A stretch of 7,693 nt of DNA from NCBI GenBank assembly GCA_035429805.1, contig DAOMFL010000124.1, positions 1 to 7,693 of the forward strand, read 5' to 3'. The stretch's first letter is position 1. Each line of letters opens with the position of its first letter. The notes under the pieces were generated by a model, which searched no databases, was not told the DNA's origin, and was given only the letters and a program-made list of their open reading frames with translations. Shown here in pieces: positions 1 to 5,862 of this stretch. A program made the translations under genes and the position numbers. The DNA is from JALORV01 sp035429805. GTDB lineage: Bacteria; Pseudomonadota; Gammaproteobacteria; Burkholderiales; Burkholderiaceae_F.

Positions 1-126
1 ATCTCCGAGATCGCGGACATCGACTTTGCGGTCCTGCTGGACGACGTTCCGCTTTCGACCTACGCGGACAAGGGCTTCGGCGCGCTGCTCAAGACGTCGA
101 CAACGGAAACCGACGAAGCAGAGTAA
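1..126 (+). CDS. DUF3619-like protein, C-terminal fragment (5' end outside window)
   Basis: An open frame enters from the left edge in frame 1 and ends at TAA (124-126), giving the last 41 residues, from ISEIADIDFAVLLDDVPLST to the acidic end TETDEAE. Only the C-terminus is visible. The pattern of acidic residues and LLxDDxPxxxYxDKGFxxxL resembles the end of DUF3619 proteins as I remember them: small membrane proteins encoded just after an ECF sigma-factor gene in betaproteobacteria. The position directly before a DUF3106 gene and an RDD gene fits that order. The next gene starts 12 bp downstream, so they are probably co-transcribed. The family call rests on a short tail and on context. That this is the end of a real gene is fairly sure; the function is unknown. 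Confidence 0.6.
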   Translation: MSEIADIDFAVLLDDVPLSTYADKGFGALLKTSTTETDEAE

Positions 127-128
127 CC

Positions 129-132
129 GGAG
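129..132 (+). promoter_or_regulatory. Shine-Dalgarno site of the DUF3106 gene
   Basis: GGAG lies 5 nt before the GTG at 138, inside the 12-bp gap after the previous stop codon. It supports GTG 138 as the true start, which also places a signal peptide exactly at the N-terminus. Confidence 0.6.
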
Positions 133-137
133 ACCGC

Positions 138-629
138 GTGCGCTCGAACCTGACCCGGGGCGCGCTCGGCCTCCTGATTGCATTGACCTGCCTGGTGGCC
201 TCCGCCCAGACGCAGAGCCGGCCGGCCTGGACCGAACTTTCGCCCGCCCAGCGCGAGGCGCTGGCGCCTCTGGCCAAAGACTGGAACGCGATGGATTCCA
301 TGCGCAAGCGCAAGTGGCTGGAAGTGGCGGCGAAATACCCGAATCTCTCGCCCGAAGGCAAGCAGAAGCTGCACGAGCGCATGGGCGAATTCGCCCGCCT
401 GACCCCCGAACAGCGCGATACCGCCCGCAAGAACTTCCGCAGGGCCTATGAAGTGCCGGCCGACCAGCGTCAGGCGACCGTGCAGAAGTTCCAGGACCTG
501 CCGCCCGAAAAGAAGCAGGCTCTGGCCGACAAAGCTGCAGCCAGGCCCGAGCCGCAGCGACGCCCGTCCCGTGAGGTGGACGTCAAGCCGGCACGCCCGC
601 CCGCCAAGACCGAGCCGACCGCCCAGTGA
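138..629 (+). CDS. DUF3106 domain-containing secreted protein
   Basis: A 163-residue protein of unknown function. Residues 1-23 look like a Sec signal peptide: RSNLTR basic end, hydrophobic GALGLLIALTCLVA, and an AxA-type site (ASA|Q) at about residue 23, so it should act in the periplasm. The mature part is helical and built from related units with an (L/V)(S/T/P)PxxxxxL pattern: LSPAQREAL (34-42), LSPEGKQKL (70-78), LTPEQRDTA (88-96), VPADQRQAT (106-114) and LPPEKKQAL (121-129). This is typical of DUF3106. The tail from about residue 133 is rich in Pro, Arg and Lys and probably disordered. The GTG start is supported by GGAG at 129-132. The last bases overlap the RDD gene start. The repeated short helices loosely recall Spy/CpxP-like periplasmic proteins; that is a resemblance only. 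Confidence 0.82.
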   Translation: MRSNLTRGALGLLIALTCLVASAQTQSRPAWTELSPAQREALAPLAKDWNAMDSMRKRKWLEVAAKYPNLSPEGKQKLHERMGEFARLTPEQRDTARKNFRRAYEVPADQRQATVQKFQDLPPEKKQALADKAAARPEPQRRPSREVDVKPARPPAKTEPTAQ

Positions 630-1171
630 CGCCTCCGGCGGCTGAACCACGCGCGGCCCCGCAGGCACTTCAGTCCAAACTGGGTACCGCTGCTCCCCCT
701 GCCTCGCTGCCGCTGCGCGTGGCGGCTATGGTTTACGACGGCGTGCTGCTGTTCGGCATCGCCTTTGTAACCGGCCTTGCGCTGCTGATGCTGACTGGCT
801 GGACCGCTCCACTGAGCAGCGGTCGGCGCCTCGTCCTGCAGTGCGCCGTCTTTGTCGCATTCGGCGTGTACTTCGGCTGGTGCTGGATCCGCTCCGGTCA
901 GACGCTGGCGTTGAAAACCTGGCACCTGCGCGTCGTCGACGCCGGTGGACGCAACCCATCGGCTGGACGGGCGGTCGCCCGGTACGTGCTGTCCTGGACG
1001 CTGTTCCTGCCCGGGCTGGCCTACATCACGCTGATGCATCCTCCGCCCGCGGCAAGCCTGGCGGCGCTGGCAGTCGGGTTCGTGCTGACGCTGCTGCCGG
1101 CACTCTTCGACCGCGAGCGGCGACTGCTGCACGACCGGCTCTCGCGCACGCGTATCGTGCGCGCGACCTGA
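626..1171 (+). CDS. RDD family membrane protein
   Basis: A 181-residue inner-membrane protein of the RDD family, whose biochemical role is generally unknown. After a Pro/Ala-rich cytoplasmic N-terminus, the first RDD element is at R31-xx-A34-xxx-D38 (RVAAMVYD), running into a first membrane segment at about 37-57. A second segment is at about 68-88, followed by the conserved GQTLALKTWHLRVVD stretch (91-105). A third hydrophobic stretch spans about 118-137 and a fourth about 143-161. The closing motif FDRERRLLHDRLSRTRIV (161-178) carries the second conserved Asp (D170). The GTG start overlaps the preceding TGA in GTGA (626-629) and lacks its own clear ribosome site, so translation is probably coupled to the DUF3106 gene. 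Family membership is secure; a substrate cannot be named. Confidence 0.87.
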   Translation: MTPPAAEPRAAPQALQSKLGTAAPPASLPLRVAAMVYDGVLLFGIAFVTGLALLMLTGWTAPLSSGRRLVLQCAVFVAFGVYFGWCWIRSGQTLALKTWHLRVVDAGGRNPSAGRAVARYVLSWTLFLPGLAYITLMHPPPAASLAALAVGFVLTLLPALFDRERRLLHDRLSRTRIVRAT

Positions 1172-1175
1172 CGAC

Positions 1176-1193
1176 GCCGGTCAGTCGACCGGC
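1176..1193. terminator. Hairpin at the convergent gene junction, possible bidirectional terminator
   Basis: GCCGGTC (1176-1182) and GACCGGC (1187-1193) form a perfect 7-bp inverted repeat with a 4-nt AGTC loop. It covers the 9-bp gap between the RDD stop (1169-1171) and the stop of the opposing gene (1181-1183), and reaches into the last codons of the latter. No T-run follows on either strand, so it is not a standard intrinsic terminator. Position and symmetry are the only support. Confidence 0.35.
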
Positions 1194-1891
1194 CGGAACG
1201 GATCGGGAACCCCGGCGAACAGGCGGGCACTGATTTCGAGCTCGCGCCGCCTGATCGTTCCCAGGAACTCATCCGCGCCGCCCATGCCGGCGAAGGCATG
1301 GAAGCCCCGGTACAGGAAGTGATGCAGATGCCCGTAACCCCAGGCCTCGGCCGGGCCCTTCATCATGCCCAGCATGGGCGCGAGCATTGGAATGCGGGCC
1401 AGCCGATCCAGCGCCCGCCCGATCTCTTCAACCAGTTCGATCTGGTGCCGGCGCTGCGCCTCGGTGCCCACCTGGCGATAGGCGTCTGCATAGCGCGGCG
1501 CCGTGATGGGCGTGCGCAGCAGGCGCGCCACGCCGGCGTCGAAGTCCTCGGACAGTTCGTCCAGTTCGACTGCGAGCAGCAGCGTCTCGATCGCGCGCCC
1601 GGGCAGCATCCGGGCGAGCTTCGGGACGACGCGCTGCACTTCCTCGTCGCGCTTCTCGAAGTCACGGGCGCCGTAGAGTTCCTCAAGAAAGAATTCGCAC
1701 GACTCGCGGTAGCGATCGGACGCGAGCAGGTCGGCGTAGGTGCGCGCGAGTCGGTCTGATTGCCAGCGCTTGACGGCCAGCCAGCGGGAACAAAGATCCG
1801 GGTCCGAGTGCAGCCGGGAACGAAGATCGATGACCCGGCCGAGCGCGTCGGTGAGTTTCTTCTGTGTTGCCGATGAAGCGGTGCCGAACAC
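1181..1891 (-). CDS. Conserved FFLEELY-motif protein of unknown function
   Basis: A 236-residue soluble protein with no signal peptide or membrane segment, predicted largely helical and charged. The recognisable signature is FFLEELYGARDF at residues 67-78, preceded by a Tyr-Ala-Asp-Leu helix (YADLLASDRYRESCEF). I recall this as the hallmark of a conserved proteobacterial family named after the motif, with no known activity. A second strongly patterned stretch is MLAPMLGMMKGPAEAWGYGHLHHFLYRGFHAF (169-200), rich in Met, Gly, Tyr and His; the HLHHF cluster (188-192) could suit metal or cofactor binding, which is speculation. The start is GTG 1889-1891, the only good start before the conserved part; no clear ribosome site precedes it. 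It begins 27 bp after the ATPase stop on the same strand and in the same frame, so it may share that transcript, but nothing ties it to transport. Confidence 0.78.
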   Translation of the reverse strand: MFGTASSATQKKLTDALGRVIDLRSRLHSDPDLCSRWLAVKRWQSDRLARTYADLLASDRYRESCEFFLEELYGARDFEKRDEEVQRVVPKLARMLPGRAIETLLLAVELDELSEDFDAGVARLLRTPITAPRYADAYRQVGTEAQRRHQIELVEEIGRALDRLARIPMLAPMLGMMKGPAEAWGYGHLHHFLYRGFHAFAGMGGADEFLGTIRRRELEISARLFAGVPDPFRPVD

Positions 1892-1918
1892 GGCGTCGGC
1901 CGTCGTGCGTTGTGTTCG

Positions 1919-3619
1919 CTAGGCGGAGCGGCGTGCACCCGGTGTGTAGCCGCGCGGGATCGCCGACAGCAGTTTGCGAGTGTACTCGTGCTGCGGCTCG
2001 GCGTAGACCGCCTCGGAGGCGCCGCGCTCGACGATCTCGCCCGCGCTCATCACCAGCATCTCGTCGGCCATGTACTTGACGACCGCAAGGTCGTGGCTGA
2101 TGAAGATGTAGGTCATGCCGAACTCGTCCTGCAGGTCGAGCAGCAGGTTGAGCACGGTGGCCTGCACCGAGACATCGAGCGCCGAGACCGACTCGTCGCA
2201 GATGACGACGTCCGGTTTCATCGACAGGCAGCGCGCGATCGCGATGCGCTGACGCTGGCCGCCGGAGAATTCATGCGGATACTTGTAGACGCTGTCCGTC
2301 GCCAGCCCCACGCGGCGCGCGAGCGCGATGGCCCGTTCGAACCGGTCAGCATCACTGTCGCCGATGCCGTGGATCTTCATCGGCTCCGTCAGGATCTGCC
2401 CGACGGTGAACCGCGGATTGAGACTGGCGTACGGGTTCTGGAAGATGATCTGGATCCTGCGCCGGAACGCCATCATCTCGGCGTCCGTCAGGGTCAGCAG
2501 GTCCTTGCCCTGGTACAGCACCTGGCCTGCCGTCGCCTCGACGAGCCGCATCAGCAGCATGCCAACGGTGGTCTTGCCCGAACCCGATTCGCCGACGACG
2601 CCAAGCGTGCGGCCCGGGTACAGCGCGAAGCTCGCATCCTTGACGGCCTCGACCGTCTTGCGGCTGAAGAGCCCGGTCTTGAGCCGGTATTCCTTGCGCA
2701 GGCCCTTTGCTTCGATCAGCGGCGCTGCCGCCTGGGCCCGGGCCACCCGCGGCTCGGTCACGACGATCTGCGTCGACGGCCGGCTCTGCATGAAATCGTC
2801 GATCACCGGCAGCCGCTTCGGCTTCACGTCGAGCCGCGGCCGGCACGCCAGCAGTGCCTTGGTGTAAACGTCCTGCGGATTCTCGAAAATCGATGAGACC
2901 GGTCCGGATTCGCGCACCGCGCCGTCACGCATCACGACGACGCTGTCGGCGATCTCGCCGACCAGCCCCAGGTCGTGGCTGATGAAGAGCACGCTCATGC
3001 GGTGCCGGTCCTGCAGCCGCTGGATGAGCTCGAGGATCTGGCGTTGAACCGTCACATCGAGCGCGGTCGTCGGCTCGTCGGCAATCAGCAGTTTCGGCTC
3101 GCAGGCGATCGCCATCGCAATCATCACCCGCTGCTGCTGCCCGCCTGAAAGCTCGTGCGGATAGGAATCGACTCTCGACTTCGGCTCCGGGATGCCGACT
3201 TCATTCAGCAGTTCGATCACGCGGTCTCCGACCTGCCTGCGGGAAAGACCCATGTGCAGTTGCAGGACCTCGGCAATCTGCCAGCCGACCGTGAACACCG
3301 GGTTCAGTGACGACATCGGCTCCTGGAACACGACCGAGACGTCCTTGCCGCGAATCGTGCGCAGGGCGTCGATCGGCTCGGCGAGCAGATTGCGACCGCC
3401 GAACTCTACCCGGCTGTCAGGCGCAACGATCGCGTTTTCCGGCAGCAGCCGCACGATCGACATCGCCGAGACACTCTTGCCCGATCCGGATTCGCCGACC
3501 AGCGCGACCGTCGAATTCTCCGGGATGTCGAAGCTCACCCCCTTCACGGCCTCGGCGATCCGGTGCTTGCCGAGCCGGAACGAAACGCGCAGGTCGCGCA
3601 CGGAGACAAGATTGTTCAT
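1919..3619 (-). CDS. Peptide-type ABC transporter, fused double ATP-binding protein
   Basis: A 566-residue cytoplasmic ATPase with two complete nucleotide-binding domains, equivalent to DppD plus DppF in one chain (the YejF/GsiA arrangement). Domain 1: Walker A GESGSGKS 42-49, Q-loop FQEPMSSLNP 98-107, signature LSGGQQQR 157-164, Walker B LLIADEP 177-183, H-loop His215. Domain 2: Walker A GESGSGKT 343-350, Q-loop FQNPYASLNP 393-402, signature FSGGQRQR 451-458, Walker B VVICDES 471-477 with Glu476, H-loop His509. Both halves end in the oligopeptide-type C-terminal extension (ENPQDVYTKALL about 246-257; EPQHEYTRKLL 541-551). The linker at about 265-300 is not conserved. All catalytic residues are present, so both ATP sites should work. 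It starts at ATG 3617-3619; no strong ribosome site is seen. A 114-bp gap with two inverted repeats separates it from the upstream permease gene. Confidence 0.94.
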   Translation of the reverse strand: MNNLVSVRDLRVSFRLGKHRIAEAVKGVSFDIPENSTVALVGESGSGKSVSAMSIVRLLPENAIVAPDSRVEFGGRNLLAEPIDALRTIRGKDVSVVFQEPMSSLNPVFTVGWQIAEVLQLHMGLSRRQVGDRVIELLNEVGIPEPKSRVDSYPHELSGGQQQRVMIAMAIACEPKLLIADEPTTALDVTVQRQILELIQRLQDRHRMSVLFISHDLGLVGEIADSVVVMRDGAVRESGPVSSIFENPQDVYTKALLACRPRLDVKPKRLPVIDDFMQSRPSTQIVVTEPRVARAQAAAPLIEAKGLRKEYRLKTGLFSRKTVEAVKDASFALYPGRTLGVVGESGSGKTTVGMLLMRLVEATAGQVLYQGKDLLTLTDAEMMAFRRRIQIIFQNPYASLNPRFTVGQILTEPMKIHGIGDSDADRFERAIALARRVGLATDSVYKYPHEFSGGQRQRIAIARCLSMKPDVVICDESVSALDVSVQATVLNLLLDLQDEFGMTYIFISHDLAVVKYMADEMLVMSAGEIVERGASEAVYAEPQHEYTRKLLSAIPRGYTPGARRSA

Positions 3620-3660
3620 CGTGCCAGCCCCAGCTTTGCTTCTTCTTGCAGTTGTGATGA

Positions 3661-3692
3661 AAGAAATCGTCTGGCTCCGCCAGCGATTTCTT
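3661..3692. repeat. Long inverted repeat (stem-loop) between permease and ATPase genes
   Basis: AAGAAATCG-T-CTGG (3661-3674) pairs with CCAG-CGATTTCTT (3680-3692): 13 base pairs with a single bulged T at 3670 and a 5-nt CTCCG loop. In the minus-strand transcript it is a strong hairpin about 40 nt before the ATPase start. On that strand a short T-rich run (CGATTTCTTTC) forms the end of the stem and its flank, but there is no true U-tract. It may be a partial terminator, an RNA-processing or stabilising element that sets permease-to-ATPase ratios, or a copy of a dispersed palindromic repeat. Confidence 0.75.
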
Positions 3693-3705
3693 CAGGACCG
3701 AACGC

Positions 3706-3729
3706 GCAAAAGTAGGGGTGCACTTTTGC
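3706..3729. repeat. Second inverted repeat just after the permease stop
   Basis: GCAAAAGT (3706-3713) and ACTTTTGC (3722-3729) form a perfect 8-bp stem with an 8-nt loop. On the minus strand the hairpin begins 4 nt after the stop codon of the DppC-type permease and lies 13 bp before the longer stem-loop at 3661-3692. Together the two palindromes fill most of the 114-bp intergenic gap. Confidence 0.65.
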
Positions 3730-3733
3730 CCGC

Positions 3734-4786
3734 CTAGCGAAGCTTCGGATCAAGCGCATCGCGCAGCGCATCGGTCAGCAGCGAGAATGCAGTGACGAAG
3801 AGCGCCATCGCGACGGTCGTCGCGACCAGCTGCCACCAGTGTCCCAGCACCAGCTCCGCCTGGGCCTCCGACAGCATCGTCCCCCACGAAACCTGGTCGA
3901 CGCGCACGCCGAGGCCGAGGAACGACAGGATCACTTCGGCCTTGATGAAGAACACCACGTGCAGAGACAGCTGCACCAGCACGACGTGGCTCACGTTCGG
4001 CAGTATGTGCACGAACATGCGCGAGTAGTGGCTCGCGCCGATCGCCTCGGCGGCGCGCACGTATTCACGGCTGCGGTGCTTGATGTACTCGGCACGCACC
4101 AGCCGGTAGATGCCGGTCCAGCCGGCGAGGCCCAGGATCAGGATCACCGTGCCGATGCCGCGCCCGAGCACCGCGGCGAAGGCGAAGATCAGCAGAATGC
4201 CCGGGATCGACGTGAAGACGTTGTAGATCCACTCGAGCAAGTCGCCGACGCGGCCGCCGGCGTAACCGGCGATGGCCCCGAGCACCGTGCCGATCAGCGT
4301 GGCCAGCACGGCGGCAAAGACGCCGACGAAGATCGAGATCTCAGCGCCCTTGATCACCTTGGCGACGATGTCGCGGCCGAGCCGGTCTGCGCCGAACGGC
4401 AGCGTCGCGGCACGCGGAACCTCGGCGATCTGGATCTTGGCGGCGCGCTCGGCCCACTCCTTGTACTTCGGTGCCAGCGGATCGATGTCCGAAAGATCGA
4501 CCGGCTTCGCATCCTTCGCAACGACGCTGGCGACCGGGTCCAGGCCTTCGTCCTGCACGCGCGCACCTACGAATGTCGGCGGGGCGTCGGGAACCCCGAC
4601 CTCCTTCTGCCAGTCGCCCGCCACCAGACCGAGCGCCGCGGCGAGAATCAGCACGAGAAACGCGACGACGATCGCCAGCGACGCCATGCCGACGCGATCG
4701 TTCTTCAGCCGTCGCCACGCCGTCCGCCAGACGCCGGCCGACCGTTCGGTCGCTGGCGCCTGATACGCCTCGATGACAGTCGTCAT
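3734..4786 (-). CDS. Peptide-type ABC transporter permease, DppC-like
   Basis: A 350-residue inner-membrane permease, one half of the transport channel. Membrane segment 1 is at about 33-56, after a cytoplasmic end with the usual WRRLKNDRVGMASL lead-in. The others lie near 150-175, 188-208, 212-230, 266-288 and 318-338. The LPFGADRLGRDIVAKVIKG block (129-147) is the family's GTDxxGRDxxxRxxxG motif. The EAA loop that docks on the ATPase is EYVRAAEAIGASHYSRMFVHILPN (241-264). The C-terminus LRDALDPKLR is typical. The loop between segments 1 and 2 (about 57-148) is longer than in standard DppC, making the protein about 50 residues longer than the usual 300. The ATG at 4784-4786 is 7 bp after the DppB-like gene's stop and has GAGG at the right distance, so the two permeases should be translated together. 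Confidence 0.93.
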   Translation of the reverse strand: MTTVIEAYQAPATERSAGVWRTAWRRLKNDRVGMASLAIVVAFLVLILAAALGLVAGDWQKEVGVPDAPPTFVGARVQDEGLDPVASVVAKDAKPVDLSDIDPLAPKYKEWAERAAKIQIAEVPRAATLPFGADRLGRDIVAKVIKGAEISIFVGVFAAVLATLIGTVLGAIAGYAGGRVGDLLEWIYNVFTSIPGILLIFAFAAVLGRGIGTVILILGLAGWTGIYRLVRAEYIKHRSREYVRAAEAIGASHYSRMFVHILPNVSHVVLVQLSLHVVFFIKAEVILSFLGLGVRVDQVSWGTMLSEAQAELVLGHWWQLVATTVAMALFVTAFSLLTDALRDALDPKLR

Positions 4787-4791
4787 GGGCG

Positions 4792-4795
4792 CCTC
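4792..4795 (-). promoter_or_regulatory. Shine-Dalgarno site of the DppC-like permease, overlapping the upstream stop
   Basis: On the minus strand the upstream stop TGA (4796-4794) runs into GAGG (4795-4792), which is 5 nt from the ATG at 4786. The overlap points to coupled translation of the two permease genes and supports this ATG as the start. Confidence 0.6.
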
Positions 4796-5732
4796 ATTTC
4801 AGCACCACGCGCGGGTCGACCCACTTGTAGAGGACGTCGGCGCCGAGATTGATCACCATTGTCAGCGCCGCCAGGTAGACCGTCACGGCCTGTATCACCG
4901 GATAGTCGCTGCGGTTGACCGCCAGCAGCGTCTCGCGTCCGAGGCCCGGTATCGAGAAAAACGTCTCCAGCAGGAACGAACCGAGGAAGATGCCGGGCAG
5001 CAGCACTGCGACGTTGGTCAGCACCGGGATCAGCGCGTTGCGCAGCACGTGAACGAAGAGCGCCCGGTTCTCGGAGACGCCCTTGGCGCGCGCCGTGCGC
5101 ACGTAGTCCTGGTTGATCTCGTCGAGAAAGAAGCTGCGATAAAGCCGCGTGTTCGGCGCCAGCGAGACCAGGACCGCCAGCAGCACCGGCAGCACCGCGT
5201 AGTGAGTCAGGTTGGTGAAGAAGCTGTCGCTCCATCCCTGGACCGGGAACCAGCCGAGGTAGAAGCCGAACAGCCACTGCCCGACGATGATGTAGACAAG
5301 AAAGGAGATCGACAGCATCACCGTCGTGATGATCATGATCGACCGGTCGGTGATCGAGCCGCGCACGTACGCGACCGCCATCGCCGCCACGACGCCGAGC
5401 AGGGTCTCGAGGAGAAGGATCGGCACCATGACCGTCAGCGTGGCCGGCAACCGGGTCCTGAAGATGTTCGCGACCGACTCGCTCGTGGCCCAGCTGTTGC
5501 CCCAGTTGAACGTGAAGATCGACTTCACGAAGATCCAGAGCTGCTGGTACCAGGGGTCGTTCAAGCCGAGCTGCGTGCGGATCGCCTCGATCTGCTCCGG
5601 CGTCGCCAGCAATCCACCCAGGATCTCGGCTGGGTCGCCGCCGAACCATTTGAAGAGAAAGAAGACAAAGAGAACGACCCCGGCGAGCGTCGGGATCATC
5701 TGCCACAGCCTGCGTAAGATATAGGCGCCCAC
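4794..5732 (-). CDS. Peptide-type ABC transporter permease, DppB-like
   Basis: A 312-residue inner-membrane permease, the partner of the DppC-like protein. The N-terminus GAYILRRLWQMIPTLAGVVLFVFFLF is the classic start of this family, with membrane segment 1 at about 10-28. It is followed by the GGDPAEIL stretch (30-38), a periplasmic region with TPEQIEAIRTQLGLNDPWYQQ (44-64), and FNWGNSWATSESVANIFRTRLPATL (75-99). Further segments lie near 100-122, 133-158, 178-193, 236-258 and 282-298. The EAA coupling loop is DYVRTARAKGVSENRALFVHVLRNALIP (209-236). The start is GTG 5730-5732, which fits the conserved N-terminus exactly; no clear ribosome site is seen. It is the first gene of the minus-strand transport operon, with a sigma70-like promoter about 75-100 bp upstream. 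Confidence 0.94.
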   Translation of the reverse strand: MGAYILRRLWQMIPTLAGVVLFVFFLFKWFGGDPAEILGGLLATPEQIEAIRTQLGLNDPWYQQLWIFVKSIFTFNWGNSWATSESVANIFRTRLPATLTVMVPILLLETLLGVVAAMAVAYVRGSITDRSIMIITTVMLSISFLVYIIVGQWLFGFYLGWFPVQGWSDSFFTNLTHYAVLPVLLAVLVSLAPNTRLYRSFFLDEINQDYVRTARAKGVSENRALFVHVLRNALIPVLTNVAVLLPGIFLGSFLLETFFSIPGLGRETLLAVNRSDYPVIQAVTVYLAALTMVINLGADVLYKWVDPRVVLK

Positions 5733-5756
5733 TCGGGCCGGTACTTTCTGTCGTGG

Positions 5757-5800
5757 TTCGCGCCCGCCGAGTCTGTCGTGCCGACCGTCCGGCGCGCGAA
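5757..5800. repeat. Dyad in the divergent control region, possible operator or leader hairpin
   Basis: TTCGCGC (5757-5763) and GCGCGAA (5794-5800) are perfect inverted copies. The arms extend to 10 bp (TTCGCGCCCG 5757-5766 with CGG-C-GCGCGAA 5790-5800) if one base is bulged. A smaller nested pair, GTCG/CGAC (5775-5778, 5782-5785), lies inside. The dyad sits between the two divergent genes, just downstream of the predicted minus-strand -10 box, so it could be a regulator site or a hairpin at the 5' end of the permease mRNA. High GC makes chance pairing plausible. Confidence 0.4.
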
Positions 5801-5807
5801 AGCGCGG

Positions 5808-5835
5808 ATTATGCCGATGAGCGCCCGGTATTCAA
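5808..5835 (-). promoter_or_regulatory. Predicted sigma70-type promoter of the permease-ATPase operon
   Basis: Read on the minus strand: -35 TTGAAT (5835-5830, 4 of 6 consensus bases), a 16-bp spacer, then -10 CATAAT (5813-5808, 5 of 6). Transcription would start near 5801, giving a leader of about 69 nt before the GTG at 5732. It is an AT-richer patch in a GC-rich setting, directly upstream of the first operon gene. I found no match of similar quality on the plus strand for the binding-protein gene. Confidence 0.5.
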
Positions 5836-5862
5836 GTTTGGCGGCATCACCAGCGAAAGCAC

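Noticed and set aside
470..1132. Minus-strand open frame opposite the DUF3106 and RDD genes
   Set aside because: It crosses two real genes, has an odd composition and no family features.
1910..2896. Long plus-strand open frame (328 residues) opposite the ATPase gene
   Set aside because: It is antisense to a fully motif-bearing ATPase. Its protein is rich in His, Arg, Asp and Gln with no recognisable domain, as expected from GC-rich codon bias on the other strand.
3655..3692. Intrinsic terminator after the DppC-like permease
   Set aside because: The stem is strong, but there is no proper U-tract on the minus strand and the ATPase needed by the same transporter lies downstream, so full termination is unlikely.
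3839..4852. Plus-strand open frame (337 residues) opposite the DppC-like permease
   Set aside because: Antisense shadow: His/Arg/Gln-rich low-complexity translation, no family resemblance, and it runs across the junction of two real genes.
4773..5717. Plus-strand open frame (314 residues) opposite the DppB-like permease
   Set aside because: The translation is almost wholly Arg, Asp, His and Gln, a typical reverse-strand artefact of a membrane-protein gene in GC-rich DNA.
1919..5732. Assignment as the microcin C/peptide transporter YejBEF
   Set aside because: The gene order and fused ATPase match, but the binding protein and DppC-like permease do not resemble E. coli YejA and YejE closely from memory, so no gene symbols are given.
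5780..5862. Plus-strand promoter for the binding-protein gene
   Set aside because: The only -10-like boxes (such as GATTAT at 5807-5812) match 4 of 6 bases and lack a convincing -35 box at the right distance.
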